From positions 181,414 through 245,413 of the forward strand of contig NZ_LMTJ01000010.1 in assembly GCF_001510715.1 (NCBI RefSeq): 64,000 nt of DNA, written 5' to 3'. The translations under genes and the position numbers were made by a program. This DNA is from Bacillus sp. FJAT-29814 (GTDB taxonomy: Bacteria; Bacillota; Bacilli; Bacillales; Cytobacillaceae). This document shows, piece by piece, positions 52,021-61,913 of this stretch. Below the pieces are notes generated by a model. It worked only from the letters and a program-made list of their open reading frames with translations. It ran no database searches and had not been told where the DNA came from. Each line of letters starts with the position of its first letter. Within the stretch, counting starts at the first letter, position 1.

Positions 52021-53784
52021 CTATTTCATGCACTTCGGCTTAATCCAGATATTTTTAAAATCGACCTGCCCATGGGCATTTAACTGGACACCTTTAATGG
52101 AAGGGTCGAAGCTCGACGCCAAATTTTTATGGACCAAAAAGACGACAGCAGTTTCGTCAATAAACCGGGCCTCTATTTCTGCAAAAAGCCGCGAGCGGTC
52201 CTTTGCCTTTGCTGTCGAGAGGATGACATCTATTGTCCTATCAATAAACTCCACAGTATCCTCGTCGAGATGCTGTCGTAAAAAGCTAAACCCTGATTGG
52301 TAAAGTTCGATTTTCGACAACTCCTTTTCGCCCCATACAGCCTCAAACAAAATGCAGTCCGCTTGATCGATATGTTCCTGATTCAGGATCTCGCTCCAGC
52401 CGAGAATCGTTACTTCCATCAGGATGCCGTACCGGGCCGCTTCACGTTTGATCCATTCGGCATCGGACTGATGGCGGTCGTAGGTGAAAAGATGAAGAGT
52501 TTCCCCGAGATAACCTGATGCCTGCAACAAAGTGTTGATTTCCTCATCCGCCACCGTTTCAAAAGTCGTGTTCAGCGATTGCTGTATTTCAAAACTAAAG
52601 GATGCAGTCATCCTCGGCGCTCCAAGCTCCGTAATTAATTTCTTTCGGTCAATCAGTTTGCTGACAACTTGTCTGAAATGAATGTTTTGCTGCGGGGCGG
52701 TTTTTTTTCTTAGGTTGAAGGTAAACAGGGTGCTCCCTTCGTAAATTCCTTCAATGTGTTCCTTTAATGAACTGCCAAAATAATTGCCTTCGCCCGTATT
52801 GACAAAAATGCTGCTTTTCTCCTCCAGTAATTCTTTCTCATATTCTTTTGGTACATTGAAAATTTCAAAACGGTCGACGAATGGCCTACCCTCATAATAA
52901 TGGGGATTAGCCTTGAGGACGCAGTAGTTTTTATCAAAGGTATGAACCATGAAAGGGCCAGTTCCAATATAGCCTGCACTCCCCGAAGGAATAATTGAGA
53001 GAGCTGGAAAGCTTAGGAAGGCCAAAAATAATGCATTCGGTTTATGCAAAATGAACCGGACTGTATACGGGTCCAAACACTCGACGAGACGAATATTCTC
53101 AACAAGCCAGAATTGTTTAAAATCCGGCTGTAGAAGCAATGAAAATGTGTAATCGATGTCTGCTGAGGTGAGCTCCTTGCCGTTGTGAAACAGGACTCCT
53201 TTTTTTAGGAAAAATGTCCACTCTGTTTGATCCTCGTTACATTCCCAATGGTGGGAAAGCTTCCCCGCAGCTGTTTCAGCAGCATAATCATAGACAACAA
53301 TCGTGTCATATACCTGTCTGATAAGATGGACATCGAAGTCGAAAAAAGCCTGCGAGGGAACCATCGAATTAAAAGTGCGAAACATCGGGAGCCGGATAAT
53401 ATCCTTGACTTCCTGTTTTTCGTAACCAAAAAATGGAGTCAGCCATTGCAAAAGGCGGATTTTCAAAGCGGGAGTGCCGTAAGCGGCGGCAAGCTCGAAT
53501 CCCTCGGTAATCCTGCCCGCTTTAAATAGGGAAATCGCCTCGATAAACGTTGCTTCATCAACCGATTTTAAAAAGGTAAGATGCGATTTATTTCCGCGCC
53601 CGCGGCCAGGAGAAAAAGACACCAAGCCGGATTCCGTCAATTTGGTTAGAATCAGCTTTGCATTCCGCTGCGTGCAAAACCATAGATCCGCTAGTTCCTC
53701 CATTGTTGTGGTAACGGGGGCGTGATCCGGATGCTGCTGATAATAATCACGAATGGCTTTATAATCCTCGATTAGCCGGTTCAT
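52021..53784 (-). CDS. SgrR-family transcriptional regulator
   Basis: 587 residues: N-terminal winged-helix domain of SgrR type (about 1-110: MEELADLWFCTQRNAKLILTKLTESG), then a solute-binding-protein family 5 domain (about 130-530: KKGVLFHNGKELTSADIDYTFSLLLQPDF). Start at 53784 has TTAGGAGTGGG upstream; longer frames overlap the divergent gene. SgrR-like proteins bind a small molecule through the solute-binding domain. It is divergent from an MFS pump, a common regulator-exporter arrangement. Confidence 0.92.
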   Translation of the reverse strand: MNRLIEDYKAIRDYYQQHPDHAPVTTTMEELADLWFCTQRNAKLILTKLTESGLVSFSPGRGRGNKSHLTFLKSVDEATFIEAISLFKAGRITEGFELAAAYGTPALKIRLLQWLTPFFGYEKQEVKDIIRLPMFRTFNSMVPSQAFFDFDVHLIRQVYDTIVVYDYAAETAAGKLSHHWECNEDQTEWTFFLKKGVLFHNGKELTSADIDYTFSLLLQPDFKQFWLVENIRLVECLDPYTVRFILHKPNALFLAFLSFPALSIIPSGSAGYIGTGPFMVHTFDKNYCVLKANPHYYEGRPFVDRFEIFNVPKEYEKELLEEKSSIFVNTGEGNYFGSSLKEHIEGIYEGSTLFTFNLRKKTAPQQNIHFRQVVSKLIDRKKLITELGAPRMTASFSFEIQQSLNTTFETVADEEINTLLQASGYLGETLHLFTYDRHQSDAEWIKREAARYGILMEVTILGWSEILNQEHIDQADCILFEAVWGEKELSKIELYQSGFSFLRQHLDEDTVEFIDRTIDVILSTAKAKDRSRLFAEIEARFIDETAVVFLVHKNLASSFDPSIKGVQLNAHGQVDFKNIWIKPKCMK

Positions 53785-53888
53785 GTTTCCCACTCCTAAA
53801 ACCTGAAATAAATCCCCTGCATTTCTTCCATTTTTCCGTTTGAAAAATGACCTTACAATAAATGCAAAGCTTGAAAGGGGATGGAATT

Positions 53889-55115
53889 TTGTCGGTATCA
53901 TCTGTTGAGGTGAATAAAAAACCTGTGAGTATTTGGAGGAACCAATCCTTCCTCATTCTGCTAAGTTCCACGTTTTTGCTGAGTGTGGCCAACCGGATTT
54001 ATGAACTGCTATTGCCGTTGATCCTCTTGGAACTGACGAATTCTTCGGTTGCCGTCACGACGATGCGGACTGCAGAGTTATTGCCCAATTTACTGTTTGG
54101 GATTTTTATAGGCGTGTTCGTTGACCGCATGAATAAAAAGAGGCTTGCGCTATGGGCGATTGGTCTGCAAGCAGGGCTGCTTCTGTGTTTGGCCTGGATG
54201 TTGAAGATAGAAACGGAATGGCTAGTGCCATATTATGCCATTGGATTCTTACTGATGACGTGTAATTACGGATATTTTAATGCACAGGTTGGGCTTGTAA
54301 AAATGAATATTCCAACACAGTATTTGAATTCCGCGAATGCCAAGTTTTCGTTTATTGAAACCTTTGTCAGCGTGATGGGACCAGTCATTTCTGGACTGAT
54401 GCTGCTGTTGCCATTTTTCTATAACGGGGTGTTGGTGACGGCTTTTGCGTATGCACTTTGCTTTATGATTCTATCCCGGTTATCGCACCAACCAGAAGCA
54501 CCACGGCAGGCAAGATCCAGTTTCCTGGCCGATTTTCGTGAAGGATGGGATGCCTTCAGGGCAAACAAGGCGCTATGGATGATGACTATGTTTATCATGG
54601 TATTGAATTCAACCATGACCGTTGTCCAAACCACGGTGGTTATTTTTGCTAAAATGGAGCTTGGCCTTGCTTCTTCGGAAGTGGCGTTGGTGATGGCGGC
54701 TGCCGGGATTGGAGGAATGGCAGGCAGTCTATTGTCAAGCAAACTGCGAATGTCTTGGGGTCTTGGTGTCTTGTTCGGCGCTTCCGCAATCTTCCATATG
54801 GCAGCCTATTTGTTGATGTATTTTTCAAATGATTACCATATGTTGATTATAGCATTGTTTATCAGCGGCTTGGCAACCTCGTTCTACTCCGTTTGCGCTT
54901 ATACATTTAGGCTCGAACAAACACCTTCCGAACTGATCGGCCGGATCAGTGGCATCACCGGAACGTTTTTCAGAGTAGGAATGCCAATTACGGTTTTTGC
55001 GTCTGGGTGGGTGATGAATAGCTGGGGGACCGCTCTAATCTTTCTCCTAGCTGGCATGGTAAACCTGATTGTATTTTTCGTGTACCGCACTACATTTTTA
55101 TGGAAGTTAAGGTAA
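53889..55115 (+). CDS. MFS transporter
   Basis: About 408 residues. TTG start at 53889 with AAAGGGGATGG upstream. Twelve membrane segments; MFS loop GVFVDRMNKKRLALWAIG after TM2. It is divergently transcribed from the SgrR-like regulator and continues into two small genes downstream (HXXEE protein 15 bp away, then an acetyltransferase), suggesting an operon under that regulator. Substrate unknown. Confidence 0.9.
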   Translation: MSVSSVEVNKKPVSIWRNQSFLILLSSTFLLSVANRIYELLLPLILLELTNSSVAVTTMRTAELLPNLLFGIFIGVFVDRMNKKRLALWAIGLQAGLLLCLAWMLKIETEWLVPYYAIGFLLMTCNYGYFNAQVGLVKMNIPTQYLNSANAKFSFIETFVSVMGPVISGLMLLLPFFYNGVLVTAFAYALCFMILSRLSHQPEAPRQARSSFLADFREGWDAFRANKALWMMTMFIMVLNSTMTVVQTTVVIFAKMELGLASSEVALVMAAAGIGGMAGSLLSSKLRMSWGLGVLFGASAIFHMAAYLLMYFSNDYHMLIIALFISGLATSFYSVCAYTFRLEQTPSELIGRISGITGTFFRVGMPITVFASGWVMNSWGTALIFLLAGMVNLIVFFVYRTTFLWKLR

Positions 55116-55130
55116 TTTGGAGGGATCTTT

Positions 55131-55658
55131 ATGGATTTACACACGTTGATTTGGCTGTTTCCTGTCGTCTTTGTTTTTCATGATTTTGAAGAAATCATTA
55201 TGATGGAAAAATGGCTGGTGCGGAACAGGGCCACGATTTACGAAAAATTACCGCCAAAATTGGCAGGTAGGGTGATTCGGCAATTTTCATTATCAACAGC
55301 GCAATTTGCTGCGGCTGTATTGGTGATCTTTCTGTTTGTCAGCCTGTCAACCTTTATGGCCAGCCAATATGTGAATGGTGGTGCTTTTCTTGGAAACATT
55401 TATATGTTTACCGTCCTGCAATTGGTCTTTTTTATCCATGTATTCACTCATGTGGGCCAGTCGATCTTGTTTCGGTCTGTTACGCCCGGAGTCATTACTT
55501 CCGTCTTGTTTGTCTTGCCTTATAGCGCGTTGATGTTACATGAACTTTTACAAAATGACCTCATTACATGGCATACCATCATCATTTGTCTGCCATTTGT
55601 ATTACTGATACTGCCGATTGTATTACTGGCCCATTGGATTGGAAAAAGAACAGCGTAA
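55131..55658 (+). CDS. HXXEE-domain membrane protein
   Basis: 175 residues, five hydrophobic segments. The motif FHDFEEIIMMEKW (HxxEE) at about residue 17 identifies the HXXEE domain family, whose function is unknown. Further His and Gln in VFTHVGQS match the family. It lies 15 bp after the MFS gene with GGAGGGAT before the ATG. Confidence 0.92.
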   Translation: MDLHTLIWLFPVVFVFHDFEEIIMMEKWLVRNRATIYEKLPPKLAGRVIRQFSLSTAQFAAAVLVIFLFVSLSTFMASQYVNGGAFLGNIYMFTVLQLVFFIHVFTHVGQSILFRSVTPGVITSVLFVLPYSALMLHELLQNDLITWHTIIICLPFVLLILPIVLLAHWIGKRTA

Positions 55659-55676
55659 TTGGAGGGAGTGTTCGGT

Positions 55677-56096
55677 ATGGTATATAAACAAGTTGAAAAA
55701 CTGACAAGCAGTCAACTAAACGATTTAGTTCGGTTATTTCAAATGGAATGGTGGACAAAAGGCCGCGAACTGAAAGAGGTGGAGGCCATGGTGGAACATT
55801 CCGATATCATTGTCGGTTTAATCGCTCCCGACACGGAAGAGTTGATCGGGTTTGCTAGGGTGCTGAGTGATTTTGTCTATAAAGCTTTCATTTTTGATGT
55901 GGTGGTCAGTGAGCGATACCGTGGACAAATGCTTGGCAGGCAGCTGTTGGATGCGATCATCCACCATCCTAGGCTCCAAGGGGTTAAGCATTTTGAACTT
56001 TATTGCCGCCCTGAAATGCTGCCATTCTATCAAAAGTGGGGATTCTCAGATGAGTTGGGGGCGCTGCATTTCATGCGAAGGGTGAACAGCAAGTAA
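55677..56096 (+). CDS. GNAT-family N-acetyltransferase
   Basis: About 139 residues with the GNAT acetyl-CoA site VVSERYRGQMLGRQLLDAII and the C-terminal LPFYQKWGF motif. Start at ATG 55677, with GGAGGGAGTG upstream; an upstream in-frame codon at 55659 lacks a site. Downstream of the HXXEE gene by 18 bp, likely cotranscribed. Substrate unknown. Confidence 0.9.
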   Translation: MVYKQVEKLTSSQLNDLVRLFQMEWWTKGRELKEVEAMVEHSDIIVGLIAPDTEELIGFARVLSDFVYKAFIFDVVVSERYRGQMLGRQLLDAIIHHPRLQGVKHFELYCRPEMLPFYQKWGFSDELGALHFMRRVNSK

Positions 56097-56179
56097 TTTT
56101 TCAAAAAGCTATTTTCATAGAGTAGTTGTTTTGAGACAAACCTGTAAGAACGATTGTCTCGCCTGTTACGGAAATTAAT

Positions 56180-56400
56180 AACGACCGAACTCAAGAAAAA
56201 AGCTTTATCTCGGTCGATAAGAAGGGCTCTAAACGACCGAAGCGGTGAAAAAACCAGTCGCCCGGTCGATAAGAAGAGCTCTAAACGACCGAAGCGGTGA
56301 AAAAACAAATCGCCCGGTCGATAAGAAGGGCTCTAAACGACCGAAGTGGTGAAAAATTCAGTCGCCCGGTCGATAAGGCGAGCTAAACGACCGAACCTCT
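56180..56400. repeat. Tandem hairpin array 3, 52-bp period
   Basis: Units begin with CGACCGAA at 56182, 56234, 56286 and 56338 (52 bp apart), and a partial fifth at 56388. Each ends in CGGTCG and an AAAAA linker, so arms CGACCG/CGGTCG pair. The middle is GCGGTGAAAAAA and CGCC, GC-rich. Sequence unrelated to the other two arrays. Confidence 0.85.
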
Positions 56401-56466
56401 GGAACAGCCTTCTTTCGTGGTTGGTATGAAATAGAGAATAATCAAAATATCCCCGTGAGGTGTAAC

Positions 56467-57327
56467 ATGAAAAATTTGACCTTTCCAGATTCGATCAAGA
56501 AGGAACTTTATTACAAGCGATATGACGAATCGCTAAAGCAATGGAATATGGACATCGAGACGTTTTATATCGATACAACATTTGGGAAAACGCATGTGAT
56601 CGCCTGCGGCCCAAGGGATGCCCAGCCGGTTGTGCTGATTCACGGGATGACCGTAAGTTCGACCATGTGGTTTGCCAATGCTCCCGTTTGGTCACAAAAG
56701 TACCGAGTCTATGCCATTGATACGATCGGAGATTTTGGAAAGAGTGAATGTCAGCGTCCAATCACGACATCCTTGGAATTGAATTCCTGGTTGAATGAGG
56801 TACTCGATGCCTTAAAAGTGGACGATATGTATTTAATCGGCCATTCTATGGGAGGGTGGATCGCGTTACAATATACTTTACATTCTGAAAGAGTCAAGAA
56901 ACTAGTTTTATTGGCGCCGGTCATGAGTTTAAACGGTCTGAATTGGAAATTCCTGTTCAAATTATTACCTGCAACTCTAGTAAGAAATTGCTATGGGATT
57001 AGGAAATTGTATAATTGGATGTTTGCCAAACAAAATACGCCAGACCCAATATTGTATGATCAATTCTTGGCCGGATATCGATTTGGAAGAATTCAATTAA
57101 AGGTGGCTCCGACTGTTTTTAAAGAGGCAGAGCTGAAACAATTGCGGCCTGACACACTAGTGCTGATTGGTGAGGATGAAGTGATATATTCGTCTATCGA
57201 CCAGGCGATAAAGCGTGCTGAAGGGTCGCCGAAAATGGCGGTACATGTGATCCCCAACAGTTCACATTGTTTGCCAGCCGAACAATCCCATGACGTGAAT
57301 CAATTGGTTATTCAGTTTTTAGGATAG
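56467..57327 (+). CDS. Alpha/beta hydrolase
   Basis: About 286 residues. Oxyanion LIHGMTVSST, nucleophile elbow GHSMGGWIALQYTL (Ser), Asp in LIGEDEVIYS and His in NSSHCLPAEQSHD. Start at ATG 56467 with GTGAGGTG just before. An ordinary carboxylesterase/lipase-like fold; the family cannot be resolved further. Monocistronic, ending at terminator hairpins. Confidence 0.9.
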   Translation: MKNLTFPDSIKKELYYKRYDESLKQWNMDIETFYIDTTFGKTHVIACGPRDAQPVVLIHGMTVSSTMWFANAPVWSQKYRVYAIDTIGDFGKSECQRPITTSLELNSWLNEVLDALKVDDMYLIGHSMGGWIALQYTLHSERVKKLVLLAPVMSLNGLNWKFLFKLLPATLVRNCYGIRKLYNWMFAKQNTPDPILYDQFLAGYRFGRIQLKVAPTVFKEAELKQLRPDTLVLIGEDEVIYSSIDQAIKRAEGSPKMAVHVIPNSSHCLPAEQSHDVNQLVIQFLG

Positions 57328-57361
57328 AAATGATTGAATGAGAGCTAGTTAAGTAAATAAA

Positions 57362-57413
57362 ATAGGCTGCCGAAAGGTTTTTCGACAGCCTCAAGGGACG
57401 GTATAACCGTCCC
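57362..57413. terminator. Convergent terminator hairpins
   Basis: AGGCTGCCGAAA / TTTCGACAGCCT (57363-57391) and an adjacent AGGGACGGT / ACCGTCCCT palindrome (57394-57413), between two convergent genes. Confidence 0.7.
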
Positions 57414-57418
57414 TCGAA

Positions 57419-58858
57419 TTAATAAACTACAACCGGATCATTGGCGCTAAGATTATTAAACACGGTTTTCATCACGCTTGGCGGTGTGTTGACACAGCCA
57501 TGTGAACCATTGTTAAGATAAATGTTCCCGCCAAATTCTGACCTCCAGTTGGCATCGTGGAACCCCTGTCCGTCATTTGTAAACGGGACCCAATATTGAA
57601 CAGGAGTCTGATACGTGATTTTTCCGTTTTCTCTGCCCGTCAGGACGGAAGGTGTCTTTTTATAGAGTACATACCATACTCCCTTGTGGGTATCATGACC
57701 GGTGCTGTGTTTCCCGGTTACGACATTCGTTGTAAGGACTAATTGTCCATTTTTGTAAATCCAAATCCGTTGCTGGGCAATGGAAACTTCGGCATACGTA
57801 TCGCCAATGCCATTGTTCGCGATTGTTTCATATCCGTAGCCTTCACCCTTCCAGCCTTTGCCGTAAATATTGGTTGCGGTAACTGATTTCTCCCCATTTT
57901 CAAAAGCTGCCTGGATGAGCGGGAATTCTTTGTCAATATTAATGGCCCAGCCATAGCCTTTACCTGGAACTGATATCACCGAACCGGAAGAGGTCTTGAA
58001 GCTGAAATCTTTATTTAATGTCGATTGTGAATTATTAATTTCAGCAATCTTATTTTTGATATCACCAGCATCATCAATCTTAATCTGCAAGTCTTTTGAA
58101 ATAGACGCATTTTTAATTAATTCTCTGGCGTTTAATGAATAGACTTTATCTTGAACCTTATATTCAACGGTCTGCGCAAGAAATTCCTCCAGCTTTTTCT
58201 GTTGGTTTTTTATAAACTCGCTGTCTTCCTTAATGGGCTGTATATATGCAGGATTAAGATGGATTTCACCAATATATTCTTGCTGGTCGTAATCCTTTAA
58301 AAGACTGGCGACGTCATACTGCTTTCCGTCAATGCTGTTCGTGACCACAATTTGCCCTTGTTCCAAATGAACCGTTGCATCTGTTGGCACTTGTAAACCC
58401 TCATTCATCGATAACAGCTTTTCTTCTACCTGTTTTTTCAATGTCTCGCTTCGAAATGGATCCTCATTGGGCATTAAGGAGAAATTCTTTTCCTTTGAGG
58501 TAGGAAAAAACGTCCACTGATCCTTTAGAAATTTCTTGATACTTGGCAAATCTTGTTCAGTAAAGTTCATCTTTGTATCTTTTCCATCTAAAATCTGTTG
58601 CTCTCCTACATAGACAACGTTTGATATAACGGTTGATTGTAATTTTTTGAGTCCATCATCAGCCGTTAGCCCACCTACTTTTATCCCGTTAATTTTGATT
58701 TGTGAATTAAAGTGGGTTGCCTGGTAATAACTGATCCCCGCGATGGTGAGGGCAATGATCAGGATGATACCAGACACGATAAACTTCCAGTTTGCAAGCC
58801 CTTTAGTTGAGTTACCCCTTCGTTTGCCTATTTCTTCAATCGTTACGGTACTTTCCAT
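57419..58858 (-). CDS. L,D-transpeptidase with N-terminal membrane anchor
   Basis: About 479 residues: basic N-terminus, one membrane anchor (about 28-48), a peptidoglycan-binding-like extracellular region (about 60-330), and a C-terminal YkuD catalytic domain (about 355-480) with the catalytic His and Cys in NNGSHGCVNTPPSVM. L,D-transpeptidases crosslink peptidoglycan stems 3-3 or anchor proteins. GGGGGAATC is the ribosome binding site for the ATG at 58858. Its stop is close to convergent terminators. Confidence 0.92.
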   Translation of the reverse strand: MESTVTIEEIGKRRGNSTKGLANWKFIVSGIILIIALTIAGISYYQATHFNSQIKINGIKVGGLTADDGLKKLQSTVISNVVYVGEQQILDGKDTKMNFTEQDLPSIKKFLKDQWTFFPTSKEKNFSLMPNEDPFRSETLKKQVEEKLLSMNEGLQVPTDATVHLEQGQIVVTNSIDGKQYDVASLLKDYDQQEYIGEIHLNPAYIQPIKEDSEFIKNQQKKLEEFLAQTVEYKVQDKVYSLNARELIKNASISKDLQIKIDDAGDIKNKIAEINNSQSTLNKDFSFKTSSGSVISVPGKGYGWAINIDKEFPLIQAAFENGEKSVTATNIYGKGWKGEGYGYETIANNGIGDTYAEVSIAQQRIWIYKNGQLVLTTNVVTGKHSTGHDTHKGVWYVLYKKTPSVLTGRENGKITYQTPVQYWVPFTNDGQGFHDANWRSEFGGNIYLNNGSHGCVNTPPSVMKTVFNNLSANDPVVVY

Positions 58859-59018
58859 CAAGATTCCCCCTAGAACTCATTCTCCGGCTTTACTATCCTA
58901 TATACTAAGACTTATGGTCTTTGGTAAAAGTTACCGATTTTAAAAAAGTAATAATTTATACTACCATTGTACTAAAAATCATAATCGAACATTGTCGGAT
59001 TTTGTTCGGACATGAAAT

Positions 59019-59909
59019 TTAATCGGTGTGTGTTTTATATTTTTTGTAAGCCAATGGAGTCATGTTCATGGAATCCCTGAATTTCCTAATAAAATAGCTT
59101 GTACTATTAAAACCGACTTGATATGCAACTTCAGTAACGTTGGAATCATTTTGCTGAAGAAGATATAAGCTCTTTTGAATCCGATAATCCATCACATAAT
59201 TGATGGGTGTGCATTTTAAAAATCGCTTGAAGTATCGGCAGCATTCAGAATGGCTCAGTTGGCCCGCCCTTGCAATATCCTCTAACAGTATTTTTTCTGC
59301 ATAATGCTGATGAATCCAGCTTAACATTTGTTTCATTCTTTGGCTCTTGACCATTTCTGTCTGAACATATTCCAGTTGAAAACCATTAACGATTAAGTTT
59401 TTCCAAATGGATAGTAGCTGCATCGTAATATCCGTTTCAAAGTACGGGGATTTCTGCCCAATACAATGATTCATTTCGAAAATGGCATTTAAAATGTTTT
59501 TGCCCCAATTCTTATTTGGATCTAAAAATAGGTATGGTAAATTTGTAGCTTGAATATAAGGCTTTACATAGGAAGTATAGAGTTCTTGTGGTAAAACAAA
59601 ATGTGGAGAAATATTTAAACAAATATAAACACAACCCGATTGATCTTTTTCCTGTGCCATGTGCAGACATCCGCTATTAATAAACAGTCCTTCGCCTTCT
59701 CGGACTACGATTGAATCTTCATTCACCTGGATCGTGGCTTCCCCTTTTACGACCAACACAAATTGGATTTCGTCATGCCAATGAAGTGGAATATAGCCAT
59801 GTATATTTTGATTGATGGTTGTTTCATAACAGGCAATCGGCATAACAACCGTATGGTGCTTGGTTAGCTCTTTTAAACTTTCATCAATCATGAAGTTTTT
59901 CATTTGCAT
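59019..59909 (-). CDS. AraC-family regulator with cupin sensor domain
   Basis: About 297 residues: N-terminal cupin-type ligand-binding domain (about 20-150: HWHDEIQFVLVVKGEATIQVNEDSIVVREGEGLFINSG) and C-terminal double helix-turn-helix (about 190-297: LLEDIARAGQLSHSECCRYFKRFLK and NVTEVAYQVGFNSTSYFIRKFRDSM). Start at 59909 with GAGGT upstream; a longer frame runs into a hydrophobic stretch with no ribosome binding site. Divergent from the ammonia-lyase gene, and its probable regulator. Confidence 0.9.
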   Translation of the reverse strand: MQMKNFMIDESLKELTKHHTVVMPIACYETTINQNIHGYIPLHWHDEIQFVLVVKGEATIQVNEDSIVVREGEGLFINSGCLHMAQEKDQSGCVYICLNISPHFVLPQELYTSYVKPYIQATNLPYLFLDPNKNWGKNILNAIFEMNHCIGQKSPYFETDITMQLLSIWKNLIVNGFQLEYVQTEMVKSQRMKQMLSWIHQHYAEKILLEDIARAGQLSHSECCRYFKRFLKCTPINYVMDYRIQKSLYLLQQNDSNVTEVAYQVGFNSTSYFIRKFRDSMNMTPLAYKKYKTHTD

Positions 59910-60067
59910 GGCAAATACCTCAATAGATTTATATTTTTCTATTCGATAATAGTATTTTTTAAGCAAATATACAATTACTATAAAAATATAATTACATTTA
60001 AATATGAGGTTAACCAACCATCCGCTGATTGCGATGCGGGCAAAAAATAAATGTGGGAGATATAAAA

Positions 60068-61294
60068 ATGAGAGATTTAGCACAGGTCAAATATTTTGCA
60101 AATGAAAATGCTAGAAAAGCAGATGCTGAGAAAGCATCTGCAGCATTTATGAATCGTGAAGTAGTGGAAAAGGTAAGAAATTTTCATAAAAGCTTTCCAG
60201 AGTATAAAGTAACGCCGCTTCACAGCTTAGATCAGTTGTCTAAACAATTTGGTGTTAGCCATATATGGGTGAAGGATGAATCGTACCGATTTGGGCTTAA
60301 TGCTTTTAAAGTATTAGGGGGTTCTTATGCTGTCGGCCAATACTTGGCAGAGAAATTAAACGTGGATATTTCGGAGCTTTCTTTTGAAAAACTACGAAGT
60401 AATGAAGTGAAACAGAAACTCGGAGATATTACGTTTGTAACAGCAACAGATGGAAATCATGGAAGAGGCATTGCTTGGGCTGCCAACCAGCTGGGACAAA
60501 AATCAGTCGTTTTAATGCCAAAAGGGTCTTCTGAAATAAGATTAAACAATATACGAAAAGAAGGAGCAGAGGCCTATATAACCGATCTTAACTATGATGA
60601 TACAGTTAGGCTGGCAAGCCAGAAAGCGGAAGAAAATGGCTGGGTCTTGGTACAGGATACGGCATGGGATGGATATGAAAAGATTCCAACCTGGATTATG
60701 CAGGGGTATGGAACGATCCTGGACGAAGCAGTGGAACAGATTGCCGAAGCAGGTCAGGACCGCCCGACGCATATGTTTTTACAGGCAGGAGTTGGGTCTT
60801 TTGCTGGCAGCATGCTCGGATATCTTGTGGAAAAATGGGGAGATGAACGCCCTATTACCGTGATCGTCGAGCCAGATAAAGCTGATTGTCTATACAAATC
60901 TATGAATATAGGTGATGGACGGCCTCATTCAGTAACGGGCGCTTTGAATACGATCATGGCAGGTTTAGCATGTGGGGAACCTAGTACATCCTCGTGGGGT
61001 GTTTTAAGAGATTATGCTGAACTCTTTGTTTCTTGTTCGGATTATGTGGCCGCCCGAGGAATGCGAATTCTTGCCAACCCATTGGGCAGTGACCCTCATA
61101 TTGTTTCAGGCGAATCTGGTGCAGTTGGGCCTGGATTAGTCAGTTTAGCAGTTGATAAAATATCGCTCAATAATATGAAAGAATCATTAAACCTGAATCA
61201 AGATTCGAAAATTCTAATTATCAGTACAGAAGGTGACACGGATCCGGAACATTACAGAAAAGTAGTTTGGGATGGGGCGTATCCGTCTGTATAG
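60068..61294 (+). CDS. dpaL: 2,3-diaminopropionate ammonia-lyase
   Basis: About 408 residues of the fold-type II PLP family. N-terminal YKVTPLHSLDQLSKQFGVSHIWVKDES and RFGLNAFKVLGGS (PLP Lys), FVTATDGNHGRGIAWAA, and the GMRIL...GESGAVG phosphate-binding loop (SGESGAVGPG). The length fits DAPAL. The enzyme degrades 2,3-diaminopropionate to pyruvate and ammonia. GTGGGAGA ribosome binding site. The following gene is a broken M20 amidohydrolase, as in E. coli ygeX-ygeY. Confidence 0.93.
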   Translation: MRDLAQVKYFANENARKADAEKASAAFMNREVVEKVRNFHKSFPEYKVTPLHSLDQLSKQFGVSHIWVKDESYRFGLNAFKVLGGSYAVGQYLAEKLNVDISELSFEKLRSNEVKQKLGDITFVTATDGNHGRGIAWAANQLGQKSVVLMPKGSSEIRLNNIRKEGAEAYITDLNYDDTVRLASQKAEENGWVLVQDTAWDGYEKIPTWIMQGYGTILDEAVEQIAEAGQDRPTHMFLQAGVGSFAGSMLGYLVEKWGDERPITVIVEPDKADCLYKSMNIGDGRPHSVTGALNTIMAGLACGEPSTSSWGVLRDYAELFVSCSDYVAARGMRILANPLGSDPHIVSGESGAVGPGLVSLAVDKISLNNMKESLNLNQDSKILIISTEGDTDPEHYRKVVWDGAYPSV

Positions 61295-61321
61295 AGTGTT
61301 AACAGGAGAGGGGGATTTAAT

Positions 61322-61878
61322 ATGGACAGTAAAAATTTTGAAAAGCAACTTATGGAGTGGAGGCACTATCTTCATGCCCACCCGGAAAGCGCTTTTGAAG
61401 AAAAGAATACTTCAGACTTTGTTGCTAAGGTATTAACAGATTTGGGATTAGAGGTTCATAGAAATATTGGCGGGACTGGAATCGCCAGAGATACAAAAAG
61501 CTACTAGAGGAACGGATGCGAACGATCAGTGAGGGAATATGCCAAATAAATGGAGTGGGATGCCAGTTTGAGTATACCCATGAATTTGCACCCACAGTTA
61601 ACTGGGCAGAGTGTGTGGATATTGCAGTAAAAGCAGCCCGAAATGTAGTTGGCGAGAATAAGGTGGATGAAAATTGTCAGCCGTGGACGGCTTCTGAAGA
61701 CTTTGGCGCGTTTTTGCAGAAAATTCCTGGGTGCTTTGTCTTTATCGGAAATGGTGACGATTCTGATGGAGTTGGCAACGTGCCGCTTCATAACTCTAGC
61801 TATGACTTTAATGATAAGATCTTAAAAATTGGCGCGGAATATTTTGCAGAGCTAATCAGAGTTCGTTTACCCAGATAA
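61322..61878 (+). pseudogene. M20-family amidohydrolase, internally deleted
   Basis: N-terminal part (about 61 residues: MDSKNFEKQLMEWRHYLHAHPESAFEEKNTS) continues typical M20 peptidase sequence and then stops at 61505 (KSY). The C-terminal part is in another frame (61516-61878: CQFEYTHEFAPTVNW and WTASEDFGAFLQKIPGCFVFIGNG). About 200 residues of the middle, including most metal ligands, are missing, so this is a deletion plus frameshift rather than a single point mutation. It follows dpaL, where related bacteria have an intact YgeY-like hydrolase. Confidence 0.88.
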
Positions 61879-61913
61879 AGTAGTTTCATATGTTTTTAAT
61901 ATAACGCTCAATT

